This document shows, one piece after another, positions 62,127 through 64,000 of a stretch of DNA of 64,000 bases. The stretch is from JAAYOS01 sp050950785 (GTDB lineage: Bacteria > Bacillota > Clostridia > Oscillospirales > JAAYOS01). Made by a program: the position numbers and the translations under genes. The notes under the pieces were generated by a model. The model saw only the letters and a program-made list of their open reading frames with translations. It ran no database searches and was not told the origin of the DNA. Every line of letters starts with the position of its first letter. Positions within the stretch are counted from its first letter, which is position 1. The stretch lies in contig JBMNIG010000001.1 in assembly GCA_050950785.1 (NCBI GenBank), positions 1 through 64,000 on the forward strand. Reading direction: 5' to 3'.

Positions 62127-64000
62127 TTACGGATTGACTAGCTCAATTTTGTAGAGTCCGGCAATACCGTAGCCGTTGACAAGGTTTGTTGGCGGTATAT
62201 TGTAACCGTCATCCTTCTCGGGATAATTTGTCCATACAGACTCGTTGGCCGAGTCGAACAGAGCCGGTCTATACATGAGTGTGAAAGAAGGAACATCGGT
62301 CAGATAGATTTCCACAGCTTCGGTATAGTACTCTCTGAGCTTAGCAGGATCCGTCTCAGTTGGAATAAGCTTGATAAGCTCATCGATACGTGGGTTGCTG
62401 TAATGTCCGTAGTTTCCTGACCAGTTACCCTCAACACCGATAAACTCGGAGCTCATCAGCTGACGGAGACGTCCCCAAGGCATTGTCGGGGCTGAGCCGT
62501 CGGTACCCATCATAAAGATATCATACTGATCCTGATTTGCAGCTGTGACAACAGTCTGGTAAACCGACCACTCTGGGAACTCGGTCGTGATTTCTATACC
62601 GATTTTTTCACCTGCGGCAGCAACGATTTCCATCGCAGCCATCCAGTCGGTCCAGCCATTGGGGCAGCATGCGTTATAGGAAAGTTTTTGGCCGTTGTAT
62701 TCGCGCCATCCGTCGCCATCGGTGTCAACAATGCCGGCATCGTCTAGCATCTTCTTGGCACCTTCGATATCATTACCCGTCCATTGGAGGTGAGAAACAG
62801 CGTCTCGATTATACATTGCCTGCTCGCCGTCGGTCGGGTTCATGATTGAACGCGGAACAGCATCAAATGTCGGAGACTGGTTTGTCATCGCGTTTGCAAT
62901 AATTGCATCATAGTCCACAGCTATTGCTATGGCTTTTCTGATTATGGGATTGTCGAGGCCGTGGGAAGAGGTGTTGTACCATGCGGTGGGTAGGCTTGCG
63001 CTGACATGGTAGGGTGCCTCGTCAATATATGTGGATATTGGAAGGCCGTCTTTGAGCCACAGGTCCTGAATGTTTGGAATGAACTGCTGGCAAACGTCCA
63101 CTTCACCGGCTTTGAATGCAACTTCGCCTGCAGGGTTGTCAGCATACATTGCATGTGCAAGGTACTTTGGTGCAGGCAGCTTGCCCCACATAGATGCATC
63201 CTGACCCCAGTAGTTTTCGTTACGAATCAGAACGACTTTCTGGTCGTCTGCATAATAGGGTCCATAGGGTCCGGAAAATACTACATCTTCTGCGGGATCT
63301 CTCTTGATTTCAGCTTCATCGTAGTTGCAGCGCTCTTCAAGTTTTTGGAGCCATGCTTTCTGAAGCATATATGACTGTCCAAGGTACTGAACAACCATAA
63401 GCGGATTTTCAGGCATGCCATCAGCGTTTAATTTTGCCTTGATCAGAACTGTGCGATCGTCTTTGGCTTCAATGGTGTCTATGTAGGGACCAAATGCAAG
63501 GGCGTGGTTTGTACTGTATTTCATGGCAAACTCATGAGAATAGGCTACGTCTTCTGCTGTAACAGGAGTTCCGTCGCTCCACTTGGCAGCGCTTTTTAGT
63601 TTCACGGTTATCTCGGTCATATCGTCGTTCCACTTATAGTCGCCGTCAGCAAGCAATGGATACATTTCGCCGTCCAGCATATTGTACATATAGAGTGTTT
63701 CAAATACCGTCAGGCGGGATCCGCCAGCGGAAGTGGTGATTGCAAGGGCGTTGTTCATGTCGCTTGATACCGGGTTCCAGCCGTTGGTTGGGCCCCATTG
63801 CAATCCAGCAAAGTAAAGGGTTTCGTTTCTCGGAAGGTCACCTACCGTGTCGCCTCCCGACTGGGTGTCTTTTTCGTCTCCACCCTCGTCATCGCCTTGG
63901 GGTGTTGGGGTGGCAGTCACTTCTTTACCTGTGTCTTCAGGTGTGGGTTGATCATCTTTGTCACAGGCTGCCATGGTGGTAAATAACATCAGCATGGCGA
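62127..64000 (-). CDS. extracellular solute-binding protein family 5 (OppA-like), 5' end outside window
   Basis: The frame remains open through the right edge. The first codons in the window (AMLMLFTTMAAC) are the end of a lipoprotein signal with lipobox MAAC, so the true start is a few codons beyond 64000. After a Thr/Pro/Glu/Asp linker comes the family 5 domain: LYFAGLQWGPTNGWNPV, TVKLKSAAKWSDGTPVTAEDVAYS (the family signature), NPIIRKAIAIAVDYDAI and a C-terminal lobe with AMEIVAAAGEKIGIEI. It captures peptides or oligosaccharides for the Opp-like transporter encoded downstream. The GH78-GH5-symporter block converges on this operon, and the YNACCPNGW insertion near residue 440 is unusual. 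Confidence 0.88.
   Translation of the reverse strand, partial: AMLMLFTTMAACDKDDQPTPEDTGKEVTATPTPQGDDEGGDEKDTQSGGDTVGDLPRNETLYFAGLQWGPTNGWNPVSSDMNNALAITTSAGGSRLTVFETLYMYNMLDGEMYPLLADGDYKWNDDMTEITVKLKSAAKWSDGTPVTAEDVAYSHEFAMKYSTNHALAFGPYIDTIEAKDDRTVLIKAKLNADGMPENPLMVVQYLGQSYMLQKAWLQKLEERCNYDEAEIKRDPAEDVVFSGPYGPYYADDQKVVLIRNENYWGQDASMWGKLPAPKYLAHAMYADNPAGEVAFKAGEVDVCQQFIPNIQDLWLKDGLPISTYIDEAPYHVSASLPTAWYNTSSHGLDNPIIRKAIAIAVDYDAIIANAMTNQSPTFDAVPRSIMNPTDGEQAMYNRDAVSHLQWTGNDIEGAKKMLDDAGIVDTDGDGWREYNGQKLSYNACCPNGWTDWMAAMEIVAAAGEKIGIEITTEFPEWSVYQTVVTAANQDQYDIFMMGTDGSAPTMPWGRLRQLMSSEFIGVEGNWSGNYGHYSNPRIDELIKLIPTETDPAKLREYYTEAVEIYLTDVPSFTLMYRPALFDSANESVWTNYPEKDDGYNIPPTNLVNGYGIAGLYKIELVNP

Overview
The window looks like chromosomal DNA of an anaerobic, plant-polysaccharide-degrading member of the Bacillota (class Clostridia). 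Pointers seen in the sequence are strong GGAGG-type ribosome sites, lipobox solute-binding proteins with Pro/Thr/Ser/Glu linkers, an NfeD-FloA flotillin pair, a DUF1846 protein, LytTR and AraC regulators, and a tRNA-Ala with encoded CCA. No species can be assigned from the sequence alone.

Layout. (A) 1-8.5 kb: six consecutive disrupted genes: an alpha/beta hydrolase, a neutral-ceramidase-like amidase, a tannase/feruloyl-esterase-like protein, an AraC regulator on the minus strand, a metallo-beta-lactamase-fold protein and a beta-lactamase-like serine hydrolase. Each is recoverable as a nearly full-length protein if small indels are allowed. (B) 8.5-13.1 kb: intact cytoplasmic glycosidases, GH43 and GH2. 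(C) 13.1-19.9 kb: a nested inverted-repeat element, then four intact serine esterases of different subfamilies, a tiny membrane protein and a TetR regulator. (D) 20.3-24.6 kb: a scrap of an RraA-family gene, a heterodimeric exporter-type ABC transporter and an anchored secreted protein. (E) 24.7-30.2 kb: a truncated solute-binding lipoprotein gene fused head-to-head to an AraC remnant, an intact solute-binding lipoprotein, and a GH78 alpha-L-rhamnosidase. (F) 30.6-32.9 kb: a small lipoprotein and a complete IS256-family insertion sequence with 8-bp target duplication. (G) 33-37.6 kb: a CoA-disulfide-reductase/rhodanese fusion, and a SsuABC/TauABC-type importer on the minus strand. (H) 37.8-45.3 kb: DUF1846 on the plus strand; on the minus strand a DUF3786 protein, a frameshifted histidine kinase, NfeD, FloA, a 71-aa protein, a LytTR response regulator and an unusual double-domain permease. 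(I) 45.5-47.4 kb: a membrane protein, tRNA-Ala(CGC) and an AlkA-like glycosylase. (J) 47.7-52.1 kb: a DUF5050-like protein, a PstS-like/DUF3298-like fusion lipoprotein and an AraC regulator. (K) 52.5-57.9 kb: a second GH78, a GH5 glycosidase and a GPH-family sugar symporter. (L) 57.9-64 kb: an Opp/Dpp-type importer, with the binding-protein gene running off the right edge.

How the parts fit. The two rhamnosidases, GH43, GH2 and GH5 all lack signal peptides, so oligosaccharides are probably imported (orphan solute-binding protein, GPH symporter, Opp-like system) and finished in the cytoplasm. The esterases could strip acyl or feruloyl groups from the same imported glycans. AraC and TetR regulators next to these blocks are the likely local switches. 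No CRISPR array, prophage or recognised defence system was seen. The best candidates for undescribed biology are the esterase island, the flotillin/two-component locus with its 71-aa protein, the double permease, and the PstS/DUF3298 fusion.
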